This document shows positions 9,472 to 19,997 of a stretch of DNA of 64,000 nucleotides, in pieces (position 1 is the first letter of the stretch; each line of letters starts with the position of its first letter). Made by a program: the position numbers and the translations under genes. The notes beneath the pieces were generated by a model. That model searched no databases and was not told where the DNA came from. It was given only the letters and a program-made list of their open reading frames with translations. Source of the DNA: Dyella ginsengisoli LA-4 (GTDB taxonomy: Bacteria > Pseudomonadota > Gammaproteobacteria > Xanthomonadales > Rhodanobacteraceae); contig NZ_AMSF01000005.1 of the NCBI RefSeq assembly GCF_000334915.1, positions 59,054 through 123,053 of the forward strand, read 5' to 3'.

Positions 9472-10308
9472 ATGGGCAACATCGTCTGGCTGGCTTCGTA
9501 TCCCAAGTCCGGAAATACGTGGCTGCGCGCGTTCCTCGCCAACCTCATCGCCAATCGCTCCGTTCCGGTACCACTGAACGAGCTGTCGCAGTACGCCGAA
9601 GACGAGGCGAACCCGGATCTCTTCAGCGAGTTGGGCGGTCGGCCCAGCAGCGGCTTCGATATCGACGAGATTGCCGTGCTGCGTCCGCAGGTTCACATGG
9701 CGATTGCCGAGCGAGCCGCGGGGACGCGTTTCGTCAAGACGCACAACATGGCTGGCAGCTTCAACGGATATCCGCTCCACAACATGCACGTAACGGCGGG
9801 AGCCATTTACGTGGTGCGCAATCCGCTCGATGTGGCGGTCAGCATGACCCATCATTTCGGCCTCGGCCTCGACGAGGCGATCGAGCGGTTGGGCAACGAA
9901 AATGTGGCGACGGCCAACGACGCCCAGTTCGTGAGTCAGATGCTTGGATCGTGGTCACAACACGTACGGAGCTGGGCCGACATCAAGCACGATCGCGTCC
10001 TCGTCGTGCGCTACGAGGACATGATCGACAAGCCGGTGAAGGCCTTTCTGAAAGTCGCCAAGCTGGTGACCGCTGGCGTCGACCGCACCCGTATCGATCG
10101 CGCCATCCGCCACGCCGAATTTCGCAATCTCGCCGGAATGGAAAAGCAGGGCGGCTTCATCGAAGCGTCGGACAAGGGCGTGCGCTTTTTCAGGAAAGGT
10201 CGTGCCAATGAATGGCGCACCGCGCTCACGCGCGAACAGGTTCGGCGCGTGGTTGAGCAGCACCGCGAGCAGATGCAGCGATTCGGGTACGTCCCGGCCG
10301 GATTCTGA
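9472..10308 (+). CDS. sulfotransferase domain protein
   Basis: Cytosolic-type sulfotransferase of 278 residues that should use PAPS to sulfate an unknown acceptor. The 5'-phosphosulfate loop is YPKSGNTWLR (residues 10-19), and the 3'-phosphate motif is VVRNPLDVAVSMTHHF in the middle. The ATG at 9472 (MGNIVWLASYPKSG) sits ten residues before the loop, as is usual in this family. A frame-open extension upstream is not conserved. It is a single gene with somewhat less biased codons than its neighbours, next to a decayed region, which suggests transfer. The acceptor could be a lipid, a polysaccharide or a small molecule. Confidence 0.88.
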   Translation: MGNIVWLASYPKSGNTWLRAFLANLIANRSVPVPLNELSQYAEDEANPDLFSELGGRPSSGFDIDEIAVLRPQVHMAIAERAAGTRFVKTHNMAGSFNGYPLHNMHVTAGAIYVVRNPLDVAVSMTHHFGLGLDEAIERLGNENVATANDAQFVSQMLGSWSQHVRSWADIKHDRVLVVRYEDMIDKPVKAFLKVAKLVTAGVDRTRIDRAIRHAEFRNLAGMEKQGGFIEASDKGVRFFRKGRANEWRTALTREQVRRVVEQHREQMQRFGYVPAGF

Positions 10309-10360
10309 CGCATCTCGTGATGCCTGGATTTCCGTTGGCCGCCGATAGGCGAGGGGCTGC

Positions 10361-10867
10361 TCAGGCCGGGTCGTAGGTGATCGATACGATCGCGAACCGT
10401 GCAGGGCCGGCGGGTAGTTCGGCAGAGACTTCGTCGTCCAGGCGCTTCTTCAGAACCGCGCGGGCGAGCGGCGAGTCGATGCTGATCCAGCCGAGCTTCG
10501 CGTCGGTCTCGTCCGGGCCGACGATGCGGTATCGGCTGGTCTCCCCGCTGTCGACGTTCTCCAGCTCGATCGTGGCGCCGAAAAACACCGCCTCGCGGTC
10601 GGTCGGGGTGCCCTCGGCCACCTTCAGCGACGGGATGCGCTTGCTGAGGTAGCGTACGCGGCGATCGATCTCGCCGAGCTGCTTCTTGCGGTAGGTGTAC
10701 TCGGCGTTCTCCGAGCGGTCGCCCTCGGCCGCGGCGGCGGCAAGCGCCCTGACCACCTCCGGCCGCAGGGTGTGCCACAGGTGGTCCAGTTCGGCCTTCA
10801 GCCGTTCGAAACCGGCGCGCGTGATGATGGCCGTCGACGACGGCGAGGGAGGGCGCCAACGACTCAT
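10361..10867 (-). CDS. greB: transcription elongation factor GreB
   Basis: Gre-family factor that rescues backtracked RNA polymerase by stimulating transcript cleavage; 168 residues. The N-terminal coiled coil reads [17 protein letters not shown] and contains the acidic tip region GDRSENAEY. The C-terminal FKBP-like domain includes [12 protein letters not shown]. The form [20 protein letters not shown] fits GreB better than GreA. Its start overlaps by four bases the stop of the upstream membrane protein, forming an operon with that gene and the HerA-like ATPase. Confidence 0.95.
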   Translation of the reverse strand: MSRWRPPSPSSTAIITRAGFERLKAELDHLWHTLRPEVVRALAAAAAEGDRSENAEYTYRKKQLGEIDRRVRYLSKRIPSLKVAEGTPTDREAVFFGATIELENVDSGETSRYRIVGPDETDAKLGWISIDSPLARAVLKKRLDDEVSAELPAGPARFAIVSITYDPA

Positions 10868-12129
10868 GCGCGGGTTCCGGAATGCAGTTGCTGGATGCGG
10901 GCGAGCAGCTCGCCATGTTGCGGATGGTCGGTCCAGGCGCCGGCGATGCGGCCGAGCAGCACGGCGGCTTCCATCGCCTGGCCCTCGGCTTCGAGTTCGC
11001 GTGAGGCGAGCAGGGCGACAGCGGGGCTGCGACCGTCGCGCGGCCAGCGGGCCAGCCAGCCGCGACAGAGCTTGAGCGACATCCGCCGCATGCCGCTGCG
11101 TGAGGCTACCTCGGCCAGCGCGCCGGCATTGCCGGGGTCGTCGGGCAGGAAGTCGGGGTCGATCGTCATGCAGTCCTGCACCATGCCCAGTGCCTTGCGC
11201 GGCTGGTTGTTCGCCATCAGTGCGGCGATGCGGATCTGTCCGTGGACCAGCAGCGCATCGGTGAGGTTCTGCCTGCGCAGCAGGTCGCGATAAGCCTGGT
11301 GCAGCTCCGCTGGGGCCTCGCGATCCTGCAGGCGCGGCACCAGCAGCCGCGTCGCCGCCATCGGATCGTTCGCGGCCAGTGCGCGGACGTGGTCGAGCAG
11401 CCGCTGGTCGTCGTGCTGGCCCAGTGCCTCGGCGATTACCTCGGCCTCCGGGGTCAGGCCGAAGTGCTCGTGGCGGCGATGGATCATCGCGCCCATCAGG
11501 TGGAAGCCGAGCACGATCAGGTAGGTGCAGGCGAAAGCGAACAGCGGCAGCGAGAGCAGGCGCGGCAGCCGCGCACTGACCAGCGAGGCCAGCACGGCGA
11601 GGATGCCCACGGCCACGTTGATGCCCACCGGCAGCAGGTAGGTCCAGCCGAAGCGCCGGATGATCTCGCCCCAGTGCAGCGGATTGATCGCCAGCAGCAG
11701 GTTGCCGTCGAAGGCCAGCGCCATGTCGATGGCCGGCAGCACCAGGGCCACGGCCAGCAGCGTGGGCCAGAACAGTCCGGGCGAATGCAGCGGGACTGCC
11801 ACACAGGCGACGGCCGCCAGCACGTGCACGGCGGTCAGCCCCCAGGCTGCGCGGTCGCTGTCGCCCAATCCGACGTCGGGCGGGTCGGCGAAGCCGTTGG
11901 CGGTATGCAGCATGCACTCGGCGGCGTAACGCCAGGTCGCGCCCCAAACCAGCAGGCTGGCTGCAGTGCCGAGGAACAGCGGCAGCAGGCCGAGGTAGTG
12001 AACCAGCGCCAGGCCGACCAGCGTGGGTAGCGCCGCCCCGCGCAGCGGGTAGCCCAGACCATCGGCGAAACGCTCGCCGAGCGGAGTGGCCGGGTCGACG
12101 GTCCGGATGCGGACGTGCGCTGGCTTCAA
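10864..12129 (-). CDS. membrane protein with C-terminal helical-repeat region, unknown
   Basis: A 421-residue protein that I do not recognise by name. The N-terminal half has about five membrane helices (for example [20 protein letters not shown] and [20 protein letters not shown]), and the motif [17 protein letters not shown] falls between them. The C-terminal half is soluble and helix-rich, with TPR-like pairs. No ATG precedes the conserved N-terminus, so a TTG at 12129 is proposed, overlapping the upstream stop as TTGA. It is translationally coupled to the HerA-like ATPase before it and to greB after it. The TTG start is uncertain. Confidence 0.75.
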   Translation of the reverse strand: MKPAHVRIRTVDPATPLGERFADGLGYPLRGAALPTLVGLALVHYLGLLPLFLGTAASLLVWGATWRYAAECMLHTANGFADPPDVGLGDSDRAAWGLTAVHVLAAVACVAVPLHSPGLFWPTLLAVALVLPAIDMALAFDGNLLLAINPLHWGEIIRRFGWTYLLPVGINVAVGILAVLASLVSARLPRLLSLPLFAFACTYLIVLGFHLMGAMIHRRHEHFGLTPEAEVIAEALGQHDDQRLLDHVRALAANDPMAATRLLVPRLQDREAPAELHQAYRDLLRRQNLTDALLVHGQIRIAALMANNQPRKALGMVQDCMTIDPDFLPDDPGNAGALAEVASRSGMRRMSLKLCRGWLARWPRDGRSPAVALLASRELEAEGQAMEAAVLLGRIAGAWTDHPQHGELLARIQQLHSGTRA

Positions 12130-13628
12130 CGCTTGCCGCCGAAGATGCCGCCGAGCACGCCGCGCAGGATCTGCCGGCCCAGCTGGTTGCCCATGGTGCG
12201 CACGGCCGACTTGCCCAGCGCCTCGATCATGCCCTGCCGGCGCTTGGTACCGAACAGTGCGTCGTGCACCGCCTCGCCCCAGGCCGAGCCGGGCGTGCCG
12301 GCCGTCGAGGGCGCGCTGGTGGCAACCCGGTCGGCGTCGGCGGCCTTGTCCTGCGCGCGGGCAGCGAGCTTTTCGGCGGCCGATTCCCGGTTCACCGGCG
12401 TGTCGTATTTGCTGCCCACCGGTGAGCGCATGCGTACGGTCTGGCGTTCCTCGGCGGTGATCGCGCCGATGCGGCAGCACGGCGTGGTCACCAGCACCTG
12501 CTCGACCGGGGTCGGCACGCCACCGTTGCCCAGCGTGGAGGCCAGTGCCTCGCCCACGCCAAGCTGGGTGATCGCCTGGACCACATCCAGTTTCGGGTTG
12601 GCGACGAAGGTCTCGGCGGCGGCCTTCACCGCCTTCTGGTCGCGCGGGGTGAAGGCGCGCAGCGCGTGCTGCACGCGGTTGCCGAGCTGGCCGAGGATCT
12701 CGCCGGGCACGTCGTCGGGGTTCTGCGAGCAGAAGTAGACGCCCACGCCCTTGGAGCGGATCAGCCGCACCACCTGCTCCACGCGCTGGCGCAGCGCCGG
12801 CGGGCAGTCGTCGAACAGCAGGTGCGCCTCGTCGAAGAAGAACACCAGCTTGGGCTGGTCCAGGTCGCCCACTTCGGGCAGCTGCTCGAACAGTTCCGAC
12901 AGCAGCCACAGCAGGAAGGTGGAGTAGAGCTTGGGCTTGAGGATCAGCTGGTCGGCGGCCAGCACGTTGATCACGCCGCGGCCGCTCATGTCCTGGCGCA
13001 TCAGGTCGGTGAGGTCCAGCGCCGGTTCGCCGAAGAACTGGTCGGCGCCGTCCTGTTCCAGCTTGAGCAGGCTGCGCTGGATCGCGGCGATGCTCTGCGG
13101 GCTGATCAGGCCGTACTGGGCGGAGATCGCCTTGGCGCTCTCGCTGGCGAAGCCGAGCATGCTGCGCAGGTCGGCCAGGTCGAGCAGCAGCAGGCCCTGG
13201 TCGTCGGCGACCTTGAACACCACCTCGAGCACGCCCTGCTGGGTGTCGTTGAGCTCCAGCACGCGGCCGAGCAGGGTGGGGCCCATCTCGCTGATGGTGG
13301 CGCGCACGGGGTGGCCGAGCTTGCCGTACAGGTCCCAGAACACCACCGGATTGGCCTGTGGCTTCCAGTCGCTGAGCTTGAGCTTGTCCAGTCGCGCCTT
13401 GAGCTTGTCGCCCGGTTCGCCGGCAGCCATCGCAAGGCCGGCGAGGTCGCCCTTGGCGTCTGCCAGGAAACAGGGCACGCCGAGCCGGGAGAAGCCTTCG
13501 GCCAGCACCATCAGCGAGACCGACTTTCCGGTGCCGGTCGCGCCGGCGATCATGCCGTGGCGGTTGCCGTAGCGCGGGTCGAGGCTGACGCCGGTCTCGT
13601 CGTTGCGACCGATCAGGATCTGGCTCAT
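12126..13628 (-). CDS. HerA-like ATPase (DUF853 / YjgR family)
   Basis: P-loop ATPase of the FtsK/HerA superfamily, 500 residues, like E. coli YjgR. The Walker A motif GATGTGKS is at 29-36, and the Walker B motif is [39 protein letters not shown] is typical of the family sensor region. The C-terminus is basic and rich in Ala/Lys. The cellular role of this family is not settled. It differs from the HerA-NurA repair pair, because no NurA nuclease is adjacent. It is the first gene of the operon ending in greB. Confidence 0.92.
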   Translation of the reverse strand: MSQILIGRNDETGVSLDPRYGNRHGMIAGATGTGKSVSLMVLAEGFSRLGVPCFLADAKGDLAGLAMAAGEPGDKLKARLDKLKLSDWKPQANPVVFWDLYGKLGHPVRATISEMGPTLLGRVLELNDTQQGVLEVVFKVADDQGLLLLDLADLRSMLGFASESAKAISAQYGLISPQSIAAIQRSLLKLEQDGADQFFGEPALDLTDLMRQDMSGRGVINVLAADQLILKPKLYSTFLLWLLSELFEQLPEVGDLDQPKLVFFFDEAHLLFDDCPPALRQRVEQVVRLIRSKGVGVYFCSQNPDDVPGEILGQLGNRVQHALRAFTPRDQKAVKAAAETFVANPKLDVVQAITQLGVGEALASTLGNGGVPTPVEQVLVTTPCCRIGAITAEERQTVRMRSPVGSKYDTPVNRESAAEKLAARAQDKAADADRVATSAPSTAGTPGSAWGEAVHDALFGTKRRQGMIEALGKSAVRTMGNQLGRQILRGVLGGIFGGKR

Positions 13629-13737
13629 GGCATGTCGCTCCCTGGGAATGGGACGATTCTAACCACCGTGCGCTACTTCAATTGAGTCGAGGGGCGCTCG
13701 CGGCTAATGTGGTCGTTTCGCCCAAGCCCAACTGCCC

Positions 13738-15216
13738 ATGTCCGTGCGTGTCCCGTTGCTCCGTTCGCTGTCGTTTGCTGTCGCTGTTTCGCTGGCCGGT
13801 TGCGCCAGTGCCCCGGACAAGGCACCGGCTTCTCCTTCGCTCAACGCGCTGTACGGCCGGCTCGATGCGGCCAGCCAGGGCTACGAGAACGCGCTGCGCC
13901 AGGCCCGGGCGGGCGACCAGGCCGGCTCGGAGAAGACGCTCTCGGCCGCGCTCGACCAGCTGAAACAGGCGGCGGCCGGTTGCGACGCCACGTCCGGCTG
14001 TGACCCCCAGCGGTTCTACGCCGTCTACGACCGCCTGCTGCGACTGAAGGACGGTAGCGACATCGGGGTGGAAGGACTGGAAACCGCGGGCGAGTCGGGC
14101 GGGCCGGACGGCGCGGCGACAGGGGCGGCCGGCCTGCCCCAGGCACGCCGTGCGGTGACGTTGCTGCACGGCCAGAAGCTGTCCGAGCTGATCGCGATGA
14201 ACGGTCCGGTCAAGGCAGCGCTGGAGATGTGGCTGACGCAGTGGCGGCCAAATCTGATGGATGCCTGGGTCAATTACCAGTACATGCGCTTCGAGATGTG
14301 GCCGCAATACCAGAAGGCCGACCTGCCCGAGGCGCTGCTGTTCGGCATCATGGCCAAGGAATCCGGCGGCAAGGTGCATGCGGTGTCGCGCTCGGGCGCA
14401 GCCGGGCCGCTGCAGTTCATGTATTCCACCGGGCTGCGCTTCGGGTTGGGCACGGACAACGGCTTCGATACGCGCTTCGACCCGAAGCAGGCGGCGCGCG
14501 CCAATGCCGAGTATCTCAACGAGCAGCTCGGTGCCTTCAACAACAACCTCGAGCTCACCCTGGCCGCCTACAACGCGGGCGAGGGCCGCATGCGCCGCAT
14601 CGCCGGCGACCGCCCCGGGGTGAGCTTCTACGATCCGTCGGTGTACGACGAGTTGTCGCAGGAAACCCGTGACTACGTGCCGGCGGTGCTGGCTGCGGCC
14701 TGGCTGTTCCTGCACCCGGACAGCTACAACCTGCATTTCCCGAAGGTGGATGGCCGGCCGGGGCAGGTGGTGCTCAAGCGCCCGGCCTCGCTGTCGGAGC
14801 TGACCGTCTGCCTGGGCAACACGGCGAACCTGCCGGGCGGCTGGTTCCGCACCCTGCGCAACCTCAACCCGCGGATGGATCCGGAAGCGGAGCAGCCTGC
14901 CGGCACCACGCTCGCCCTGCCCAAGGCGCTGGAGCGGGCCTACGCCGCGCGCTGCGTGGATGGCCCTTGGCCGATCCTCGCCACCGATCTGCATGATGCG
15001 GTGGTGCCCAAGCCGACAGTCGACCCGTCACCGGTCAAGCCACAGCACCATGGCCCCACGCGGCATTACCGCGTGCGCTCTGGCGACACGTTGATCGGCA
15101 TCGTGCACCGGATGCGCTGTTCCAGCGTGCGGGACGTGGTGGAAGCCAACGAGCTGCACGGGCACCGGATCAAGCCCGGGCAGGTGCTGCGGATCCCGGA
15201 CTGCCGGCGCCGCTGA
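13738..15216 (+). CDS. MltD-like membrane-bound lytic murein transglycosylase with LysM
   Basis: A 492-residue lipoprotein predicted to cleave peptidoglycan glycan strands at the outer membrane. The signal peptide ends in the lipobox LAGC (Cys22). The SLT domain covers about residues 190-340, with the catalytic Glu in IMAKESGGK (about 208) and the family blocks GAAGPLQFM and LTLAAYNAGEGR. A LysM repeat near the C-terminus (about 441-489) starts HYRVRSGDTLIGI. The 120-residue spacer between lipobox and SLT domain is Ala-rich. MltD is the closest type by domain order, though E. coli MltD has more than one LysM. Confidence 0.88.
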   Translation: MSVRVPLLRSLSFAVAVSLAGCASAPDKAPASPSLNALYGRLDAASQGYENALRQARAGDQAGSEKTLSAALDQLKQAAAGCDATSGCDPQRFYAVYDRLLRLKDGSDIGVEGLETAGESGGPDGAATGAAGLPQARRAVTLLHGQKLSELIAMNGPVKAALEMWLTQWRPNLMDAWVNYQYMRFEMWPQYQKADLPEALLFGIMAKESGGKVHAVSRSGAAGPLQFMYSTGLRFGLGTDNGFDTRFDPKQAARANAEYLNEQLGAFNNNLELTLAAYNAGEGRMRRIAGDRPGVSFYDPSVYDELSQETRDYVPAVLAAAWLFLHPDSYNLHFPKVDGRPGQVVLKRPASLSELTVCLGNTANLPGGWFRTLRNLNPRMDPEAEQPAGTTLALPKALERAYAARCVDGPWPILATDLHDAVVPKPTVDPSPVKPQHHGPTRHYRVRSGDTLIGIVHRMRCSSVRDVVEANELHGHRIKPGQVLRIPDCRRR

Positions 15217-15219
15217 CGT

Positions 15220-15663
15220 TCAGGCGGCGGCAGCCTCCTTCATCCAGCCTCCGGGGATGTCCCCGTTAGACGCCTGGCGCATGTCCTTCAGCTCGCGCAG
15301 CTGGCGCATCAGCTGGCGGTACACAGTCTGCAGGCCGCCGAGCTGGGCGTCCTTGGTCTCGTGGTAGGCGACCGCCAGCCACAGCGCGATGCCGCGGATG
15401 GCAACTTCGACGTTCTCCGAGCGGGCCCGGGTGTAGCCGATCTCGGTGCCCTGGCCCCATGGCAGGTAGCGCTCCTCCGGCGGGGTGCCGTAGAGGTGCG
15501 GGAAGTCGCAACGGGTGGCCTGGCCGATCTCGCGCAGGGCGAGCGTGCCCAGGCGCATGCGGTTTTGCCGCGACAGTCCCTGGATGGCCTGCTGGATGTC
15601 ACGCAGCTGGCGATTGAGCTGGCGGGCGCGGTTCAGGGCGATGAGCTGGGTGAGCAGGCGCAT
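15220..15663 (-). CDS. conserved protein of unknown function (147 residues)
   Basis: No family recognised. It is a soluble protein, mostly helical, with charged Arg/Gln-rich N- and C-termini (LNRARQLNRQLRDIQQAIQGL and VYRQLMRQLRELKDMRQ) that could form coiled coils. A central aromatic region reads FPHLYGTPPEERYLPWGQG. Coding is supported by a clean GC3 pattern, full use of the space between two genes, and a stop only four bases from the convergent transglycosylase stop. There is no signal peptide. Confidence 0.7.
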   Translation of the reverse strand: MRLLTQLIALNRARQLNRQLRDIQQAIQGLSRQNRMRLGTLALREIGQATRCDFPHLYGTPPEERYLPWGQGTEIGYTRARSENVEVAIRGIALWLAVAYHETKDAQLGGLQTVYRQLMRQLRELKDMRQASNGDIPGGWMKEAAAA

Positions 15664-15797
15664 GGGACTCTCGGGTACGGAGGCAGCGCGTTCATACGCT
15701 ATACACCAGAATACCCGGGCCTGCGTCAGTTTTGTACGGTCGTGGTCACAAACTGCCGCGCATGGTCACGAATATGTGCGCCAGCTGCCGTTTTGCG

Positions 15798-16634
15798 TCA
15801 CCCGTGCCCGATGCGCTGGCCGACCCTCACCGGCTGCTGGGAGGCGAGCGGGTCCCATTCGGCCATGCCCGGGGGGAGCAGCAGGATCACCGTCGAGCCC
15901 ATGTTGAAACGCCCCATCTCGGCAAAACGCGTGAGGCGAATATCCTGGCCGGTGAAGGACTTGCGGCGGATGTGGGAGGCGTATGGAGGGATCACCAGTC
16001 CGTCCCACACGGTGGACACGGAGGAGACCAGCACGGCCCCGACCATCACCATGGCGAACGGGCCGTGCTCGCCGTCGAAGTGGCACACCAGCCGTTCGTT
16101 GCGGGCAAACAGGCGCGGGATCGCTTCCACCGCGAACGGCGCCACGCTGAAGATTCGTCCGGGGATGTGGACCGTCTCGCGCAGTTTGCCGGCAAGCGGC
16201 ATGTGCACCCGGTGGTAGTCGCGCGGCGACAGATAGACGGTGACGAAGCGGCCGTTGCGGTACGGTTCGGCCGCGGCCTCGTCCCCCAGCAGTTCGGCGG
16301 CGGTGAACGACTGCCCCTTGGCCTGGAAGATGCGACCGTCCTCGATCGTGCCGGCCTGGCTGATGCGGCCATCGGCCGGGCACAGCACCACCGCGGGATC
16401 CGGGTCGGGCTGGCGTGCGCCGGGCTTGAGGACCCGGGTGAAGAAGGCATTGAAGTGCTCGTACGCGCGCGGGTCCGGTTGCGCCGCCTCGTCCATGTCG
16501 ACCTGGTAGTTGCGCACGATGGTGCCGATCAGCCAGTCCTTCCATGGGCGGAAGGTCCAGCGGGTGGCCCAGTAGACCACCCGCGACAGGGCGCGGTGCG
16601 GCAGCAGGTATTGCAGGAGTACCTTGAAAGTCAT
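15798..16634 (-). CDS. psd: phosphatidylserine decarboxylase proenzyme
   Basis: Makes phosphatidylethanolamine from phosphatidylserine at the inner membrane. The proenzyme of 278 residues cuts itself inside the GST motif (Gly246-Ser247-Thr248, in [13 protein letters not shown]), leaving a pyruvoyl group on the alpha chain from Ser247. The charge-relay residues are visible as Asp88 in PADGR and His144 in YHRVHMP. The start [13 protein letters not shown] at 16634 matches the usual Psd N-terminus; an ATG eight codons upstream is less likely. It faces prmB divergently over 63 bases. Confidence 0.95.
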   Translation of the reverse strand: MTFKVLLQYLLPHRALSRVVYWATRWTFRPWKDWLIGTIVRNYQVDMDEAAQPDPRAYEHFNAFFTRVLKPGARQPDPDPAVVLCPADGRISQAGTIEDGRIFQAKGQSFTAAELLGDEAAAEPYRNGRFVTVYLSPRDYHRVHMPLAGKLRETVHIPGRIFSVAPFAVEAIPRLFARNERLVCHFDGEHGPFAMVMVGAVLVSSVSTVWDGLVIPPYASHIRRKSFTGQDIRLTRFAEMGRFNMGSTVILLLPPGMAEWDPLASQQPVRVGQRIGHG

Positions 16635-16697
16635 CCCGCCAGTATAGAGGCGAGCCACCTATAATGGCCGGCTCGCCAATGCCGCCCGGAATGCGCC

Positions 16698-17618
16698 GTG
16701 ACCGCCGAACTGTCCACCATCATCGACTTCATCCGCTACGGCGCCAGCCGCTTCTCGGCCGCCGGGCTGACCTTCGGCCACAGCCACGACAATCCGATCG
16801 ACGAGGCCACCCACCTGGTGCTCGCCGCACTGCACCTGCCGCCGGACCTGCCGCCGGCCTATGGCGCCGGCAGGCTCGTGGCCGACGAGCGCGAGCGGGT
16901 GCTGGGGCTGATCGAACGCCGCGTCAGCGAGCGCGTGCCGGTGGCCTACCTGGTGGGCGAGGCGTGGTTCGCGGGCCTGAAGTTCAAGAGCGACCGCCGC
17001 GCGCTGGTGCCGCGCTCGCCGATCGCCGAGTTGATCGAATCGGGCTTCGCTCCCTGGCTGGACCATCGCCACGTGGAGCGCGCGCTGGACCTGTGCACCG
17101 GCTCGGGCTGCATCGGCATCGCGATGGCCGAGTACAACCCCGACTGGCTGGTCGACATCGTCGACATCAGCCCGGAGGCGCTGTCGCTGGCCCGCGAGAA
17201 CATCGCGTTCCAGCACGTGGAGGAGCGGGTCGAGGCGATCCAGTCCGACCTGTTCACCAGCCTGGTCGGGCGGCGCTACGACCTGATCGTCTCCAACCCG
17301 CCCTACGTCACCGAGGACGAGTACGCCGCGCTGCCCGGCGAGTACAGCCACGAGCCGAAGCTGGGGCTGACCTCGGGCGCGGACGGACTGGACCTGTGCC
17401 TGCGCATGCTCGACGAGGCGGCCGATTACCTCACCGACGACGGCCTGCTGATCGTCGAGGTGGGCGAAAGCGAGCGGGCGCTGGGCAAGCTGCTGCCCGA
17501 GGTGCCCTTCGTGTGGGTCGAGTTCAAGGTCGGCGCAATGGGCGTGTTCGCGCTGGAGCGCCGGGATCTGATCGAGCACGCCAAGACGATCCGCGCCGCA
17601 GCCCAGGCGCGCCGCTGA
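16698..17618 (+). CDS. prmB: ribosomal protein L3 N5-glutamine methyltransferase
   Basis: SAM-dependent methyltransferase that modifies a glutamine of ribosomal protein L3; 306 residues, the usual length. The SAM site is LDLCTGSGCIGIAMA, and the catalytic NPPY is in DLIVSNPPYVTEDEY. The N-terminal region TIIDFIRYGASRF and the LVPRSPIAELIE block separate PrmB from PrmC (HemK), which also has NPPY. It stands just upstream of aroC, the arrangement seen in many gammaproteobacteria. Confidence 0.95.
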   Translation: MTAELSTIIDFIRYGASRFSAAGLTFGHSHDNPIDEATHLVLAALHLPPDLPPAYGAGRLVADERERVLGLIERRVSERVPVAYLVGEAWFAGLKFKSDRRALVPRSPIAELIESGFAPWLDHRHVERALDLCTGSGCIGIAMAEYNPDWLVDIVDISPEALSLARENIAFQHVEERVEAIQSDLFTSLVGRRYDLIVSNPPYVTEDEYAALPGEYSHEPKLGLTSGADGLDLCLRMLDEAADYLTDDGLLIVEVGESERALGKLLPEVPFVWVEFKVGAMGVFALERRDLIEHAKTIRAAAQARR

Positions 17619-17721
17619 CCGGCTTGCCGGCGGCCGCCACGGTCGCCGGCTGTGGCAAGATGCAGTGCAGCATGAGGCCGGCTGATCCGGCCTTCGCACC
17701 TTCTTCCCAGCGGTAGCGCCC

Positions 17722-18810
17722 GTGTCCAGCAACTCCTTCGGCAAGCTCTTCACCGTCACCACCTTCGGCGAAAGCCACGGTCCGGCCATCGGCTGCGTCG
17801 TGGACGGTTGCCCACCCGGGCTGGCAATCGCCCCGGAGGACTTCCGCGCTGACCTGGATCGCCGCGCCACCGGCCGTACCCGGCATACCTCGCAGCGACG
17901 CGAGGACGACGCCATCGAGATCCTCTCCGGCGTCTACGAGGGGCGCACCACCGGCACGCCGATCGCGCTGCTGATCCGCAACACCGACCAGCGAAGCAAG
18001 GACTACGGCGAGATCGCGCAGACCTTCCGGCCCGGTCACGCCGACTACACCTACTGGCAGAAATACGGCATTCGCGACCCGCGCGGTGGTGGCCGCTCGT
18101 CGGCGCGCGAGACCACCATGCGCGTCGCTGCCGGCGTGATCGCCAGGAAATGGCTGGCCGAACGTCATGGCGTGCGTGTGCGCGGTTACCTGTCGCAGCT
18201 GGGCGAACTCGTACCGGCCGATATGGACCTGGACGTGGTCGAGCAGAATCCGTTCTTCTGGCCGGATGCCGCGCAGCTGCCCCGGCTGGAGGCGTACATG
18301 GACGCGCTGCGCAAGTCCGGCGATTCGGTCGGCGCCCGCGTCACCGCGATCGCCGAAGGCGTGCCGCCGGGGTGGGGCGAGCCGATCTACGGCAAGCTCG
18401 ACGGGGAGCTTGCCGCGGCCATGATGTCGATCAATGCGGTGAAAGGCGTGGAAGTCGGCGATGGATTCGCCGTCGTGTCCCAGCGTGGCACGCAGCATCG
18501 CGATGAGATTCATTTGGACGGCTTTACGTCCAATCATGCTGGTGGCATCCTCGGCGGAATCAGCACCGGCCAGCCGGTGATTGTCTCGGTGGCCTTCAAG
18601 CCCACCTCCAGCATCCTCGTCCCCGGGGCCAGCGTGAACCTTGCCGGCGAACCGGTGGAGGTGGTGACCAAGGGGCGCCACGATCCCTGCGTCGGGATCC
18701 GCGCCACGCCCATCGTCGAGGCCATGCTGGCCCTGGTGCTGATGGACCAGGCCCTGCGCCATCGCGCCCAATGCGGCGATGTCGGCGCGGTGCTGCCCCG
18801 CATTCCCTGA
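17722..18810 (+). CDS. aroC: chorismate synthase
   Basis: Last enzyme of the shikimate pathway, converting EPSP to chorismate with reduced FMN as cofactor; cytoplasmic, 362 residues. The signatures are [18 protein letters not shown] at the N-terminus, the [11 protein letters not shown] block, and the GGILGGIS segment towards the C-terminus. It supplies the aromatic branch that includes the trp genes 6-10 kb downstream. It follows prmB by 103 bases, so a separate promoter is possible. Confidence 0.97.
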   Translation: MSSNSFGKLFTVTTFGESHGPAIGCVVDGCPPGLAIAPEDFRADLDRRATGRTRHTSQRREDDAIEILSGVYEGRTTGTPIALLIRNTDQRSKDYGEIAQTFRPGHADYTYWQKYGIRDPRGGGRSSARETTMRVAAGVIARKWLAERHGVRVRGYLSQLGELVPADMDLDVVEQNPFFWPDAAQLPRLEAYMDALRKSGDSVGARVTAIAEGVPPGWGEPIYGKLDGELAAAMMSINAVKGVEVGDGFAVVSQRGTQHRDEIHLDGFTSNHAGGILGGISTGQPVIVSVAFKPTSSILVPGASVNLAGEPVEVVTKGRHDPCVGIRATPIVEAMLALVLMDQALRHRAQCGDVGAVLPRIP

Positions 18811-18854
18811 GCGGATGCGTGCCATGCACGCCGCTCCCCGACCAGGTTTCCGGC

Positions 18855-19874
18855 ATGAGCAAACGTCTCAAGGTTTGGGTGTCGCGGCCACTGTTCGCCG
18901 ACGTGCTGGCGCGGCTCGAGCAGTACGTGGACATCGACGCCGAGGCGGTGGAGCGGGTTCACGATGCGCAGGAGCTTGGGCGGCGCCTGGCTGCGGTGGA
19001 CGGCGCGATCATCGGCCTGGCCGACCGGGTCGATGCCGCGACGCTCGCCGGCAACGACCGGCTCAGGGTCGTCTCGAATCTGGCCGTGGGCTACAACAAC
19101 CTCGATGTCGAGGCGCTGACGCGGGCCGGCGTACTTGCCTGCAACACGCCGGAAGTGCTCAACGAGACCGCGGCCGACTATGCCTGGGCGCTGTTGCTCG
19201 CCGCCGCCCGGCGGGTCGGTGCCGCCGAGCGCTGGCTGCGTGCCGGGCAGTGGCGGGGAGCCATGCGCTTCGACGACTGGCTGGGCGTGGATCTTCACGG
19301 CAAGACGCTCGGCATCCTCGGCATGGGGCGGATCGGGCAGGCGATCGCGCGCCGCGCGAGCGGCTTCGACATGCGCGTGCTCTACCACAATCGAAGCCGG
19401 TTGCCCGAGCCGGTGGAGTGCGAATGCGCGGCGCGCTGGGTCGACAAGGCAGGGCTGCTGAGTGAGGCGGACCACCTGGTACTGGTGTTGCCGTATACCA
19501 GGGACAACCACCACATCATCGGCGCCCGGGAGTTGGCGTTGATGAAGCGGGGCAGTGTGCTGGTGAACATCGCCCGTGGTGGCCTGGTCGACGAGGCTGC
19601 GCTGGCGGCGGCGTTGCGCGAGGGACGGCTGGCTGCGGCGGGCCTGGACGTTTTCGAGGACGAGCCGGTGGTGCATCCCGACCTGCTGGCACTCGAGCAG
19701 GTGGTGCTCAGCCCGCACCTGGGCAGCGCCAGCGCCGACACCCGCCGCAACATGGCCGAGCTGGCCGTCGACAATGTGCTGGCAGGGCTGGGCGTAGGCC
19801 CCAGGGCGGGGCGCCCACCGGCACCGATCAACCCCCACGTGCTGGCGATGAGGGGGCGTGGCGGTAAAGCGTGA
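18855..19874 (+). CDS. 2-hydroxyacid dehydrogenase (GhrB-like)
   Basis: NAD(P)-dependent D-2-hydroxyacid dehydrogenase of 339 residues, probably reducing glyoxylate, hydroxypyruvate or 2-keto-gluconate. The dinucleotide fold is GILGMGRIGQAIARR. The substrate-side Arg is in VNIARGGLVDEAAL, and the Glu and His of the relay are in DVFEDEP and SPHLGSAS. The start at 18855 (MSKRLKVWVSRPLF) is preceded by the end of aroC by only 44 bases, so the two may be co-transcribed. The exact substrate cannot be fixed from the sequence. Confidence 0.92.
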   Translation: MSKRLKVWVSRPLFADVLARLEQYVDIDAEAVERVHDAQELGRRLAAVDGAIIGLADRVDAATLAGNDRLRVVSNLAVGYNNLDVEALTRAGVLACNTPEVLNETAADYAWALLLAAARRVGAAERWLRAGQWRGAMRFDDWLGVDLHGKTLGILGMGRIGQAIARRASGFDMRVLYHNRSRLPEPVECECAARWVDKAGLLSEADHLVLVLPYTRDNHHIIGARELALMKRGSVLVNIARGGLVDEAALAAALREGRLAAAGLDVFEDEPVVHPDLLALEQVVLSPHLGSASADTRRNMAELAVDNVLAGLGVGPRAGRPPAPINPHVLAMRGRGGKA

Positions 19875-19997
19875 CCCGTTTCACGGTCGCGCAGTTGGTA
19901 CGTTTGAGTTGCGTTCCGCCCCGGCTAGATTCCCGCGAATGCGGGAACGTCATCGGCCCGGCGGCCTTTTAGGACTTTCCTGGCAGACAGACCAATC

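Noticed and set aside
19930..19947. Terminator before asd
   Set aside because: A perfect 7-bp stem with GAAT loop exists, but no U-run follows, so it is only a leader hairpin.
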